A DNA stretch of 64,000 nt, taken from NCBI RefSeq assembly GCF_030546935.1, contig NZ_JAUOPH010000003.1:1-64000 (forward strand), read 5' to 3'. This DNA comes from Marinobacter sp. 2_MG-2023 (GTDB taxonomy: Bacteria; Pseudomonadota; Gammaproteobacteria; Pseudomonadales; Oleiphilaceae). The position numbers were made by a program, and so were the translations under genes. Positions 1-7,904 of this stretch are shown piece after piece. Position 1 is the first letter of the stretch. Every line of letters starts with the position of its first letter. The notes beneath the pieces are model-generated. The model had not been told where the DNA came from. It searched no databases and saw only the letters and a program-made list of their open reading frames with translations.

Positions 1-77
1 GCGGCTGTAGCTCAGCTGGATAGAGTACTCGGCTACGAACCGAGCGGTCGGAGGTTCGAATCCTCCCAGCCGCGCCA
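1..77 (+). tRNA. tRNA-Arg (anticodon ACG)
   Basis: Complete cloverleaf. The 7-bp acceptor stem pairs GCGGCTG with CAGCCGC, the discriminator base is G and CCA is encoded. The anticodon stem CTCGG/CCGAG encloses loop CTACGAA, giving anticodon ACG, which reads CGN arginine codons after A34 is converted to inosine. The T-arm carries GGTTCGAATCC. The gene begins at base 1, so its promoter lies outside the window. A hairpin terminator follows 10 bases after CCA. Confidence 0.97.
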
Positions 78-87
78 TATTCAAGTC

Positions 88-128
88 AAAATGCCTCAGC
101 TTGTGCGCCCCACAGCCTGAGGCATTTT
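88..128 (+). terminator. Rho-independent terminator of tRNA-Arg
   Basis: A 12-bp perfect stem (AAAATGCCTCAG with CTGAGGCATTTT) closes a 17-base loop and ends in four T. It lies immediately after the tRNA-Arg gene and the A-tract/T-tract symmetry could make it work in both directions. Confidence 0.8.
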
Positions 129-137
129 GCATTCTAT

Positions 138-156
138 AGCTGGGAGAATTTGAACC
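138..156 (-). repeat. Inverted imperfect copy of the tRNA-Arg 3' end
   Basis: Read on the minus strand, these 19 bases match bases 53-71 of the tRNA-Arg (T-arm and 3' acceptor strand) at 16 of 19 positions. No full second tRNA can be folded around it. It may be the relic of a tRNA gene, a decayed integration scar, or chance. The rest of 157-231 holds two small hairpins (GAACC/GGTTC at 152-168 and GGGGATACCCC near 202) and no reading frame. Confidence 0.4.
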
Positions 157-231
157 GAAAGAGGTTCGCCCGAAACCAGCGCTATCTCCTTCTTTTGTCA
201 GGGGATACCCCTACAGCCTCTGCAGTCCGAA

Positions 232-280
232 TTGACCATCGTCAAACTTGCCCAATCTTGCCTTGATAGACTTTCGATAG
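232..280 (+). promoter_or_regulatory. FNR/CRP-family box and promoter of ttrBCA
   Basis: Bases 232-245 read TTGAC-CATC-GTCAA, a perfect palindrome of the FNR/CRP-superfamily type (FNR consensus TTGAT-N4-ATCAA). A plausible -10 hexamer TAGACT lies at 267-272, which would place the transcription start near 280. The palindrome centre (238.5) is then at about -41.5, the classic class II activator position. The ttrB start codon is at 324. FNR control of ttrBCA is known in Salmonella; that this site works the same way here is inference. Confidence 0.55.
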
Positions 281-323
281 TTGCCTCACCAATTAACCTC
301 CAGCGCTATCGAATGGAGACGTC

Positions 324-1103
324 ATGGATAAGATCCGCCGCGCTCTGCTAGGACAGATTGCTAAACTGACGGCCGGAGCCGCTCTGGTTCCGCTAAGCAG
401 CGTCGCTTCCGCAGGCATAAATGATCAGCCGCCGCGAAGAGAAGGCGATTCCGAGAAGCGATATGCCATGCTGATCGACCTCAGGGCCTGCATTGGCTGT
501 CAGGCCTGCACTGTGTCCTGCCATATTGAAAACGAAGCCCCGCTGGGCAGTTTCCGCACGATCGTTTCCCAATACGAGGTTGAGCACGAAGAGACTGGCG
601 ACTCGGCAACCTTCATGTTGCCCCGGTTATGTAACCACTGCGAGAACCCGCCCTGCGTTCCGGTGTGCCCGGTACAGGCCACGTTCCAGCGACAGGACGG
701 CATTGTCGTTGTGGATAATGAGGTGTGTGTTGGTTGTGCCTACTGTGTGCAGGCCTGCCCCTACGATGCACGGTTTATTAATGAACACACCCAGACGGCG
801 GATAAGTGCACGTTTTGTGCCCACCGACTTGATGTCGGATTGCTGCCGGCCTGCGTCGAATCCTGTGTGGGTGGAGCTCGGGTTATTGGCGACCTGCGCG
901 ACCCTGACAGTCAGATCAGCCGGATGATGAAAAAACACTACAACGAATTGATGGTGCTTAAACCGGAAATGGGCACATCGCCTCATGTGTTCTATCTGGG
1001 TATGGATGAGCGGTTCGTATCCCCTCCGGATGCCAAGCCTGCCATCTGGGATGTGCGCACTCAACACGGTGAGGAGATAGGCTATGAATTCAGCGGTCAT
1101 TGA
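324..1103 (+). CDS. ttrB: Tetrathionate reductase iron-sulfur subunit TtrB
   Basis: 259 aa. The electron-transfer subunit of a molybdopterin oxidoreductase; it passes electrons from the membrane subunit to the catalytic subunit. Four cysteine clusters typical of the DmsB/PsrB/TtrB family are visible: CIGCQACTVSC, CNHCENPPCVPVCP, CVGCAYCVQACP and CTFC with a downstream CVESC, enough for four [4Fe-4S] centres. The N-terminus (IRRALLG followed by a hydrophobic stretch ending ASA, about residue 30) looks like a Tat-type signal. First gene of a ttrB-ttrC-ttrA operon, the same order as in Salmonella; it overlaps ttrC by 20 bases. Other sulfur or selenium oxyanion reductases of this family (for example selenate reductase SrdBCA) have similar subunits, so substrate is not certain. 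Confidence 0.85.
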   Translation: MDKIRRALLGQIAKLTAGAALVPLSSVASAGINDQPPRREGDSEKRYAMLIDLRACIGCQACTVSCHIENEAPLGSFRTIVSQYEVEHEETGDSATFMLPRLCNHCENPPCVPVCPVQATFQRQDGIVVVDNEVCVGCAYCVQACPYDARFINEHTQTADKCTFCAHRLDVGLLPACVESCVGGARVIGDLRDPDSQISRMMKKHYNELMVLKPEMGTSPHVFYLGMDERFVSPPDAKPAIWDVRTQHGEEIGYEFSGH

Positions 1104-2193
1104 GGTTCTCGCACCCCGCTACGGTATCGCCTGGTATCCGTGGGCGGTACAGTATTTTTTCATGATTGCCGTATCCTATTCGGCCTTGTTGCTGACCGTT
1201 CCTGGGTTGTTGTTTGGCAAGAAGAGCTACCAGCCTCTGGCAAAAGTAGCGCTGTTGGTTACGGTCAGTTGCACGCTGGTAGGCCCGGTCGCACTGTTGG
1301 CAGACTTGCACCAACCGCTAAGGTTCTGGCACTTCTACGCCAACCTCACTCCCTGGTCCTGGATGTCGATCGGCAGCCTTTTATTGCCGGTGTATCTCTC
1401 CTTGGTTGTCGCTTATGCCTGGCTTGCCTGGCGGCCTGCCATGCAGGAACAGGCGCAGGGTGAGGGCTGGATTGCCAAGCTGTCTGGTTGGATAAGCCTG
1501 GGTCAGTGGCATGCGCCACGCTGGATGTTGGTGCTTTCAGGCCTTGGGGCACTGGTGTTTTCTCTGGGTATCATGATTTATACCGGTGCTGAAGTCGCCA
1601 TCGTAAAAGCGCGACCACTGTGGGATACCCCCTGGTTACCGGTCATGTTCGTACTGACAGGGCTGGTTGCTGCTGCGGGGCTGGTTATTTTACTCAACCG
1701 CCTGATGACCGGTAACGACGAAGACGTTAACGAACAGAGTCTGAAGGTGGTTTTCGTCAGCATGGTTCTGTCTGCGTTGGTGGCGGCATTATGGATTTCG
1801 GAAGGCATTACCGGTTTCAGTCCTTCGGTAGAACAGGCGCTGGTGTCTCTACAGGGGAATCCGGAATGGCGTGCTGTTGCGATTTACGGCTTGCTGGTGG
1901 GTATAGCTCTTACGCTGTCTGCAATCGTAATGTTACGCCGCCCGGGCTGGCTTGGCCGCTCCTGGATTGCGGGCCTGCTGGCTGTACACATTGGCTGGAC
2001 CTTCCGCTGGATGGTGTTGATGGAGGTGCAGACTGTGGCGAAGAATACCGCCGGCTACTACCACTACGCCATTGAAGCCGGGTCTAGCGGCTTACTGGGT
2101 ATCATCGGCACTTTCGGGCTATGGCTAGCCGCGCTGCTGATTATTGACATTCTGGTGCCCTGGAAAAAGGCCCTCCACACAAGTCCCCACTGA
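1084..2193 (+). CDS. ttrC: Tetrathionate reductase membrane subunit TtrC (NrfD family)
   Basis: 369 aa, a polytopic membrane protein with about nine hydrophobic segments, matching the NrfD/PsrC/TtrC family that oxidises menaquinol or ubiquinol and anchors the TtrAB pair at the periplasmic face. Conserved polar positions between helices include LLADLHQPLRFWHF (about residues 73-86), typical of this family. The start codon lies inside the end of ttrB, preceded by GAGGAG about 7 bases upstream, which indicates translational coupling. ttrA begins 22 bases after the stop. Family assignment is firm; the subfamily name comes from the neighbours. Confidence 0.83.
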   Translation: MNSAVIEVLAPRYGIAWYPWAVQYFFMIAVSYSALLLTVPGLLFGKKSYQPLAKVALLVTVSCTLVGPVALLADLHQPLRFWHFYANLTPWSWMSIGSLLLPVYLSLVVAYAWLAWRPAMQEQAQGEGWIAKLSGWISLGQWHAPRWMLVLSGLGALVFSLGIMIYTGAEVAIVKARPLWDTPWLPVMFVLTGLVAAAGLVILLNRLMTGNDEDVNEQSLKVVFVSMVLSALVAALWISEGITGFSPSVEQALVSLQGNPEWRAVAIYGLLVGIALTLSAIVMLRRPGWLGRSWIAGLLAVHIGWTFRWMVLMEVQTVAKNTAGYYHYAIEAGSSGLLGIIGTFGLWLAALLIIDILVPWKKALHTSPH

Positions 2194-2215
2194 TTCACGT
2201 CTTCGGAGCGAGATT

Positions 2216-5200
2216 ATGGACAATAAACGTCGTAATTTCCTGAAAGGTGCAGCTGCCGCAGGCGGTGCCGCGACCTTCGCGGCGGGCTACTACGGCCCGC
2301 TGGAAAAAATGGGCAAAGGCCTGGTTAACGGAACTTCGGGCAAGGCCACCGCTGACCGGCTGCATGGCAATAGCCTAGCGCCGGAGTGGTCGGTCGACCC
2401 TAAAACCGGAGAGGTAACACTCAATCCGGAACAACGTACTGCCTTCACAGTCTGTTATGGCTGCACTACTAAATGCGGCGTGCGGGTACGTATTGATAAT
2501 AATGAAGACAAAGTACTGCGGGTTTCCGGTAACCCTTATCACCCGTTGTCGTCCGACGAGCATCTGGATGAAAGAACGCCGGTGCTGGAAGCCTTTCAGC
2601 GTATGAGCAGCTTTCAGGATCAGGGGCAGCTCAACCGCTCTACAGCGTGCGCCCGCGGCAATGCGGCTATGTCCCAGTTGACCAGCGACCAGCGCGTGCT
2701 TAACTGCCTGAAACGAACTGGCCCCCGGGGCAGCAATCAGTGGGAAACTATTCCGTTTGAACAGCTGCTTGATGAAATCGTGGCCGGTGGTGACCTGTTC
2801 GGTGAGGGTGAGGTTGAAGGCCTGCGCTCCATTCGCGACGTGAAAACGCCGCTGGACCCGGACAACCCGGAGTATGGGCCAAAATCCAATCAGCTTCTGA
2901 TGATGGAGGCCACAGACTACGGTCGATCTGCGCTGCTCAAGCGCTTCGCATTCAATGCCTTTGGTACCCGTAACTATGGGCATCATGGTGCCTACTGCGG
3001 GCTTGCGTTCCGTATGGGCTCCGGTGCGTTGATGAATGATCTCGCGAAGAATGCTCACGTGAAACCGGACTATGCCAACGTGAAGTTTGCGTTGTTTATC
3101 GGGACCGCGCCGAGTCAGGCTGGTAACCCGTTCAAACGCCAGGGGCGTTTGCTGGCCCAGGCACGAACCACGGGTGAAATGGAATATGTTCTGGTGGACC
3201 CGGCCCTGACGGCGGCCGCTTCCCATTCTGCCAGCGACCGGAATCGCTGGATTTCCATTCTTCCCGGCACAGACACTGCACTGGCGATGGCTTTGATTCG
3301 CTGGATGCTGGCGAATGAAGCTTACGCCAAGGATTATCTAGCTCTGCCTGGCAACAACGCTGCCCGGCACGCAGGTGAGCCTGGCCACACCAACGCCACG
3401 CATCTGGTGATTGAAGACAACAGCCACCCGAGAGCTGGCTATTTCCTGCGTTTGAGCGACATAGGACAAGCGGAATCAGGGGCTGAAGACGATTACCCGG
3501 TCGTGGTCAATAGTGCTGGAGAGTTGGACAGCTCTGAGGTCGCTGACAGCGGCCAGCTGTTTGTTGAGCGTACCGTGGAAACCGGCAGCGGCCCGGTAAC
3601 CGTCCGCAGCTCATTGTTCAAGCTGCGCCAGGAAGCGATGCAGTACAGCATTGAAGAATACGCAGAGTTCTGTGGCATTGAGGCCGATGTTATCCGCAAT
3701 CTCGCCCGGCGCTTCACCAGCTTCGGGCGCACTGCGGCCGCGGATACCCATGGGGGTATGATGTCCGGTGCTGGTTTCTATGCTTCCTATAGCATTAACA
3801 TGATTAACTTGCTGGCCGGCAGTTTTAACCAGAAAGGCGGAGTGGCCAAAGGCGGCGGTAGCTTCAACGGTGTTGGTGCCGGGCCCCGTTACAACCTTGC
3901 GGACTTCCCCGGAAAGGTCGGGCCCAAGGGTGTGTTTCTTTCACGCTCACGTTTTCCGTACGAGAAAACCAGCGAATACAAGCGTCGTGTGGCAGCGGGA
4001 GAGTCCCCGTATCCGGCGACCGCGCCCTGGCGTTCGCTCGCGCCACCGATTCTAACTGAACACTTGCTCTCAGGCCTTGAGGGATACCCCTATAGAATAA
4101 AGGCCATGATAGGCGTCATGGCCAACCCGATGTACGGCCAGGCTGGCCTGACATCTTTGCTTGAAGAAAGGCTCAAGGACCCGAAAAACGTTGGCCTGTT
4201 CGTGGCGGTGGATGGATTCATTAACGAAACCAACCGTTTTGCTGACTACATTGTGCCGGACTCTGTGATGTATGAAGTCTGGGGCTTTACAGGTGCCTGG
4301 AGCGGCACGCTGACCAAGATGACCACGGCCTGCTGGCCCGTTGTCGAACCGCGCCAGGCAAAAACCTCGACCGGTGAGCCAGTCAGTATGGATAGCTTCT
4401 TCATTGAATTGGCTCAGCGCCTTGACCTGCCAGGCTTCGGTGACAATGCCATCGAGGGCGCTGATGGTCAGGTGCACCCTCTCAAGCGGGCCGAAGACTT
4501 CTACTTGCGTGCTGCTGCGAATATCGCCATGTCAGGTCAACCCTTGCCGACGCCGGCGCAAGAAGATATCAACGCCAGTGGAATCGAATCGTTGCTAGAG
4601 CGAATCCAGAGTACGGTTGCTGAAGACGAAGCAGGGCCGGTCGCCCATTTGTACTCCCGCGGTGGTCGATTTGAAACCATGGAGAGTGCATATGATGGCG
4701 AAAAGCTGGGTCATGCCTGGGCACGCCCATTGTGTGTCTATAACGAGCAGGTAGGCACCAGCATTGATAGTTATAGTGGTAAAAGACTTGTCGGGACACC
4801 GACCCACCATGAACCACGGTTCTGGGACGGATCCTTGTTAAGAGATCATTATCCTGAGGAAGAGTGGCCGCTGTTGGCATTTTCGTTCAAGTCGAACCTG
4901 ATGAACTCATACGCCATAGGGCTTGAGCGCCTTCGTATGATCAAGCCCTACAATCCGGTGCTTTTGCACCGCAACGATGCGGAGAAATTCGGGGTGCGCC
5001 ATGGCGACACCATAAGCATTGAAAGCCCGGGGGGCAAAGTGCTGGCATTGGCCCTGGTAGGGGAGAACGTACACGAAGGCGCGCTTGGCATTGAGCATGG
5101 TTACGGCCACAGGGAGCTGGGGGCTGCGAGCCATGTCATTGATGGAGAAGAGCGTGCCGGCAACCCTTATCTGGCGGCTGGCGTGAACATCAACGATCTG

Positions 5201-5317
5201 GGCTTTTCTGACCCTACCCGCAAAGATGGCACTGCCACCTGGCTGGAGAATGTCAGCGGTGCTTCGGTCCGGCAGGGTTTGCCTGTGCGCGTGCGTGTTG
5301 TGGCCGATATGGTGTAA
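2216..5317 (+). CDS. ttrA: Tetrathionate reductase catalytic subunit TtrA
   Basis: 1033 aa. Molybdopterin-guanine-dinucleotide enzyme expected to reduce tetrathionate to thiosulfate in the periplasm. The N-terminus carries a twin-arginine export motif KRRNFLKG followed by an Ala/Gly-rich segment. A [4Fe-4S] site is formed by CYGCTTKCG near residue 77 and STACARG near residue 142. The HHGAYCG motif near residue 260 probably supplies the cysteine ligand of molybdenum. Length fits TtrA (about 1020 aa in Salmonella). I chose ATG 2216 over an upstream in-frame ATG at 2144 because 2144 lies inside ttrC and because the Tat motif then sits at the N-terminus; AGCGAG lies just upstream. The ttrRS two-component genes that accompany ttrBCA in Salmonella are not in the window. 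Confidence 0.84.
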   Translation: MDNKRRNFLKGAAAAGGAATFAAGYYGPLEKMGKGLVNGTSGKATADRLHGNSLAPEWSVDPKTGEVTLNPEQRTAFTVCYGCTTKCGVRVRIDNNEDKVLRVSGNPYHPLSSDEHLDERTPVLEAFQRMSSFQDQGQLNRSTACARGNAAMSQLTSDQRVLNCLKRTGPRGSNQWETIPFEQLLDEIVAGGDLFGEGEVEGLRSIRDVKTPLDPDNPEYGPKSNQLLMMEATDYGRSALLKRFAFNAFGTRNYGHHGAYCGLAFRMGSGALMNDLAKNAHVKPDYANVKFALFIGTAPSQAGNPFKRQGRLLAQARTTGEMEYVLVDPALTAAASHSASDRNRWISILPGTDTALAMALIRWMLANEAYAKDYLALPGNNAARHAGEPGHTNATHLVIEDNSHPRAGYFLRLSDIGQAESGAEDDYPVVVNSAGELDSSEVADSGQLFVERTVETGSGPVTVRSSLFKLRQEAMQYSIEEYAEFCGIEADVIRNLARRFTSFGRTAAADTHGGMMSGAGFYASYSINMINLLAGSFNQKGGVAKGGGSFNGVGAGPRYNLADFPGKVGPKGVFLSRSRFPYEKTSEYKRRVAAGESPYPATAPWRSLAPPILTEHLLSGLEGYPYRIKAMIGVMANPMYGQAGLTSLLEERLKDPKNVGLFVAVDGFINETNRFADYIVPDSVMYEVWGFTGAWSGTLTKMTTACWPVVEPRQAKTSTGEPVSMDSFFIELAQRLDLPGFGDNAIEGADGQVHPLKRAEDFYLRAAANIAMSGQPLPTPAQEDINASGIESLLERIQSTVAEDEAGPVAHLYSRGGRFETMESAYDGEKLGHAWARPLCVYNEQVGTSIDSYSGKRLVGTPTHHEPRFWDGSLLRDHYPEEEWPLLAFSFKSNLMNSYAIGLERLRMIKPYNPVLLHRNDAEKFGVRHGDTISIESPGGKVLALALVGENVHEGALGIEHGYGHRELGAASHVIDGEERAGNPYLAAGVNINDLGFSDPTRKDGTATWLENVSGASVRQGLPVRVRVVADMV

Positions 5318-5345
5318 GGCTGCACCTGACTTCCGGGTGCTACAG

Positions 5346-5903
5346 CTAAAGCGAAGCGGCTGATCGTGCCGCTTGGTCGTAGAGCCCCGATATACCTCTC
5401 AGGAAGCCTGCCACCTCACCAGTGTCGGCTCCTGAGAACCCTAATGTCCTTAAGGAATCCACCAGACATTCTTCACGTATTTCCCGGTAGCGACGGCAAA
5501 CTGCTTTGCCTTTCTCGGTGACCGAATACCAGATCTCTTTACCGTGCTTCTCTGGCACGACAACCTCCTGTTTCAGCAGCTTCTTGAGTGCATAAGTCAC
5601 GGTATGGCTATCTTCCACGTTCAGAACCAGGCATATGTCGGCGGTCTTTTTTGCGCGGTCCCGGTGGTTCACGCTGTGAAGAACCAGTATGTCCAGAGGG
5701 CTGAGTTCGGGTAGACCGGCCGCGTTCATACAACGCACCATCCATCGGTTAAATGCATTGCTCGCCACGATCAGCCCGAATTCCAGCTCGGACAACTCCA
5801 TTGCGCTGTCTGAAGCAAGGTGGGCGGACGATACGATCGGGCCCACTTTACGCTGGGCGCTATTTGTGTCGGGATTCTGCGAAGAATCGTTGGTTTTTTT
5901 CAT
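5346..5903 (-). CDS. Winged-helix (MarR-like) transcriptional regulator
   Basis: 185 aa, cytoplasmic. Residues about 65-140 form a winged helix-turn-helix: LSPLDILVLHSVNHRDRAKK, then a recognition region around SHTVTYALKKLLKQEVV and the wing GKEIWYSVTEKGK, as in MarR-type proteins. The first 40 residues are polar and probably disordered. It is the last gene of the minus-strand run dctP-dctQ-dctM-regulator, 58 bases after dctM, so it probably controls that TRAP operon; this is inferred from position. It ends 28 bases from the end of ttrA, to which it is convergent. No ligand can be named. Confidence 0.75.
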   Translation of the reverse strand: MKKTNDSSQNPDTNSAQRKVGPIVSSAHLASDSAMELSELEFGLIVASNAFNRWMVRCMNAAGLPELSPLDILVLHSVNHRDRAKKTADICLVLNVEDSHTVTYALKKLLKQEVVVPEKHGKEIWYSVTEKGKAVCRRYREIREECLVDSLRTLGFSGADTGEVAGFLRGISGLYDQAARSAASL

Positions 5904-5961
5904 GAGGAGGCAGGAGCTCTTTATCTATTATGTTTCATTGGTGTATCTGTGCCAGGGCTCT

Positions 5962-7266
5962 TTAGTTACCCATTTTCCCGGGAAGGTAGGTCACGATTTC
6001 CGGGAACAAAGTGATGAGAATTACACCACTCAGGATCAGCAGGAAGTAAGGTAGTGCTGCCCAGGCGATTCTCAGAATGTTTTCCCCGGTAAGCCCCTGG
6101 ATGACGAAGAGGTTAAAGCCGACCGGTGGCGTAATCTGGCTCATTTCCACAACAATCACGAGGTAGATACCGAACCAAAGAGGGTCAATGCCCGCCGCCT
6201 TAACCATCGGAAGAATTACTGAGGTGGTCAGCACCACAACGGATATACCGTCGAGAAAACAGCCCAGCAGAATAAAGAACAGAGTTAGCGCTAGCAGCAA
6301 CATGTAAGGCGACAGACCCAGGGTATCAATCCAGGCGGCAAGCTCCCGAGGGATGCCGGTAAAGCCCATCGCACTCGTCAGAAAATGGGCACCAATCAGA
6401 ATAAAGGCGATCATTGATGAGGTTTTTACCGTGCCCATTAACCCGCTCACGAAGGTATTCCTGCTCAATGAGCCGCTTTTCCAGGACAGAAGGTGTGCCA
6501 GTGCCACGCCGATGGCAGCTGATTCTGTCGGGGACGCCAGGCCGGCATAGATAGAACCGATAACCCCGATAATGAGCAGCATCACAGGAATAAGGGGGCG
6601 GCTGCGGCGTACTTTTTCTCGGAATGAGAAGGATTCGGCCTCACCAGCGGGCACGCCCGACGGGTTCATTAGCGACCAGACCATCACGTAGCCCGCAAAC
6701 AGGGACATGAGCATCAAGCCGGGCAGGATACCCGCAACAAAGAGCCGGGCGATGGATTGCTCTGTTGCAACTCCGTAGACAATCAGAATGATGGACGGTG
6801 GAATCAGCAACCCCAGGGTTGCTGAGCCGGCCAGGGTGCCGAGAATCTGGTTCTTGTTGTAGCCGCGGTTACTGAGTTCCGGTATCGACATCTTGCCAAT
6901 GGTGGCGGCTGTGGCTGCCGAAGAGCCGGAAATAGCCGCAAATATGCCGCAGCCGATTATATTGGTATGCAGCAGTCGCCCGGGTACTTTGCCAACCCAG
7001 GGAGAAATGCCACGGAACATCTCTTCGGACAGGCGTGAACGAAACAACACCTCACCCATCCAGATAAACATTGGAAGCGCCGCGAGGTCCCAGGACACAC
7101 TGGCACTGTAGAAGGCCGTGGAAAGACTGTCGCCTACGGGGATACCGCTGAAAAAAAACAGGGCTATACAGCCGATGCCAGTTAGTGAAAAAGCGACCCA
7201 AAGCCCGCTGGCAAGAAGCACCAAAAGCACACACAGCAGTAGCAAACTCATCCAGATCATTTCCAT
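5962..7266 (-). CDS. dctM: TRAP transporter large permease (DctM family)
   Basis: 434 aa, about 12 membrane segments. The large subunit of a tripartite ATP-independent periplasmic transporter, driving sodium-coupled uptake of a substrate captured by the DctP protein. Family hallmarks are LPMFIWMGEVLF near the N-terminus, GSSAATAATIGKMSIPE, LGLLIPPSIILIVYG and ITPPVGFNLFVIQG. The frame is open further upstream to 7347, but ATG 7266 is preceded by GAGGAG with 7-base spacing and begins with a normal hydrophobic N-terminus. It starts 4 bases after the stop of dctQ. Confidence 0.9.
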   Translation of the reverse strand: MEMIWMSLLLLCVLLVLLASGLWVAFSLTGIGCIALFFFSGIPVGDSLSTAFYSASVSWDLAALPMFIWMGEVLFRSRLSEEMFRGISPWVGKVPGRLLHTNIIGCGIFAAISGSSAATAATIGKMSIPELSNRGYNKNQILGTLAGSATLGLLIPPSIILIVYGVATEQSIARLFVAGILPGLMLMSLFAGYVMVWSLMNPSGVPAGEAESFSFREKVRRSRPLIPVMLLIIGVIGSIYAGLASPTESAAIGVALAHLLSWKSGSLSRNTFVSGLMGTVKTSSMIAFILIGAHFLTSAMGFTGIPRELAAWIDTLGLSPYMLLLALTLFFILLGCFLDGISVVVLTTSVILPMVKAAGIDPLWFGIYLVIVVEMSQITPPVGFNLFVIQGLTGENILRIAWAALPYFLLILSGVILITLFPEIVTYLPGKMGN

Positions 7267-7270
7267 GAGC

Positions 7271-7810
7271 TCACTCCTCGGGGGCGTCGTTAACGAGCTG
7301 GCTGATTCTGCCACTGGCAAGCAAAAACAGGGCGTCCAGCAAAGCAATCAAAAGCCAGATCAAGCCGAGCGTCATGACCGCTTGGGGAATCCACAGAGGT
7401 ACGGGCACCATGCCAATCGAGAGGTCGCCAAAATCATGACTGTCCAGTGCCAGGCGCGCGCTGTGCCAGGCGGCAAAGGCCGTAACAGACGCCGCTACCA
7501 GGGTTACCAGGATATCCATAAATCGGTGTAGGGGTTTGGGGAGGTGCTGCAGCACCAGGGTGACGCGAATATGGCCGCCTTGCCAAAACGTATAGCCAAG
7601 GCCAAAAAATGTTGCGCCAAGCAGCAGGAATGCTGCGATCTCTGCAAGGCCTGGTACAGTAAGCCCCATAGCATCGAAGCCGGCCCAGCCCATCAATTTG
7701 TCGAGCACTCGGCCAAGAACCTGAGCCACGATCAATACCATGATGAGTGTCAGGCTCAGTGCTGAGAGTGCACCGCCCAGCTTGTAAAACGCATCAAGCG
7801 CTCTGCGCAT
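7271..7810 (-). CDS. dctQ: TRAP transporter small permease (DctQ family)
   Basis: 179 aa with four hydrophobic segments, the expected size and shape of the DctQ subunit that pairs with DctM in the inner membrane. The central region TFFGLGYTFWQGGHIRVTL matches the family pattern in which a GGHIRV-type motif follows the second helix. It lies between dctP and dctM in the usual P-Q-M order. Its stop codon overlaps the ribosome-binding region of dctM, which suggests the two permeases are made at similar levels. Confidence 0.88.
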   Translation of the reverse strand: MRRALDAFYKLGGALSALSLTLIMVLIVAQVLGRVLDKLMGWAGFDAMGLTVPGLAEIAAFLLLGATFFGLGYTFWQGGHIRVTLVLQHLPKPLHRFMDILVTLVAASVTAFAAWHSARLALDSHDFGDLSIGMVPVPLWIPQAVMTLGLIWLLIALLDALFLLASGRISQLVNDAPEE

Positions 7811-7859
7811 GGGTCTGTCCTTTTGTTATGACCCCTATTGCAGGGCGGGGATAATTCAA

Positions 7860-7894
7860 GCGCCAGTACAACCGAGATTCGGCCGTTCTGGCGC
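7860..7894 (-). terminator. Hairpin between dctP and dctQ
   Basis: A perfect 7-bp GC-rich stem (GCGCCAG/CTGGCGC) with a 21-base loop sits in the 94-base gap between dctP and dctQ. It lacks a T-run, so it is more likely an mRNA-stabilising or attenuating hairpin that raises the level of the binding protein over the permeases than a full terminator. Confidence 0.4.
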
Positions 7895-7904
7895 CGCCGG
7901 GTGA

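Noticed and set aside
2375..3226. Open frame antisense to ttrA (283 codons)
   Set aside because: Inside ttrA, with no motif or promoter; coding signal is on the plus strand.
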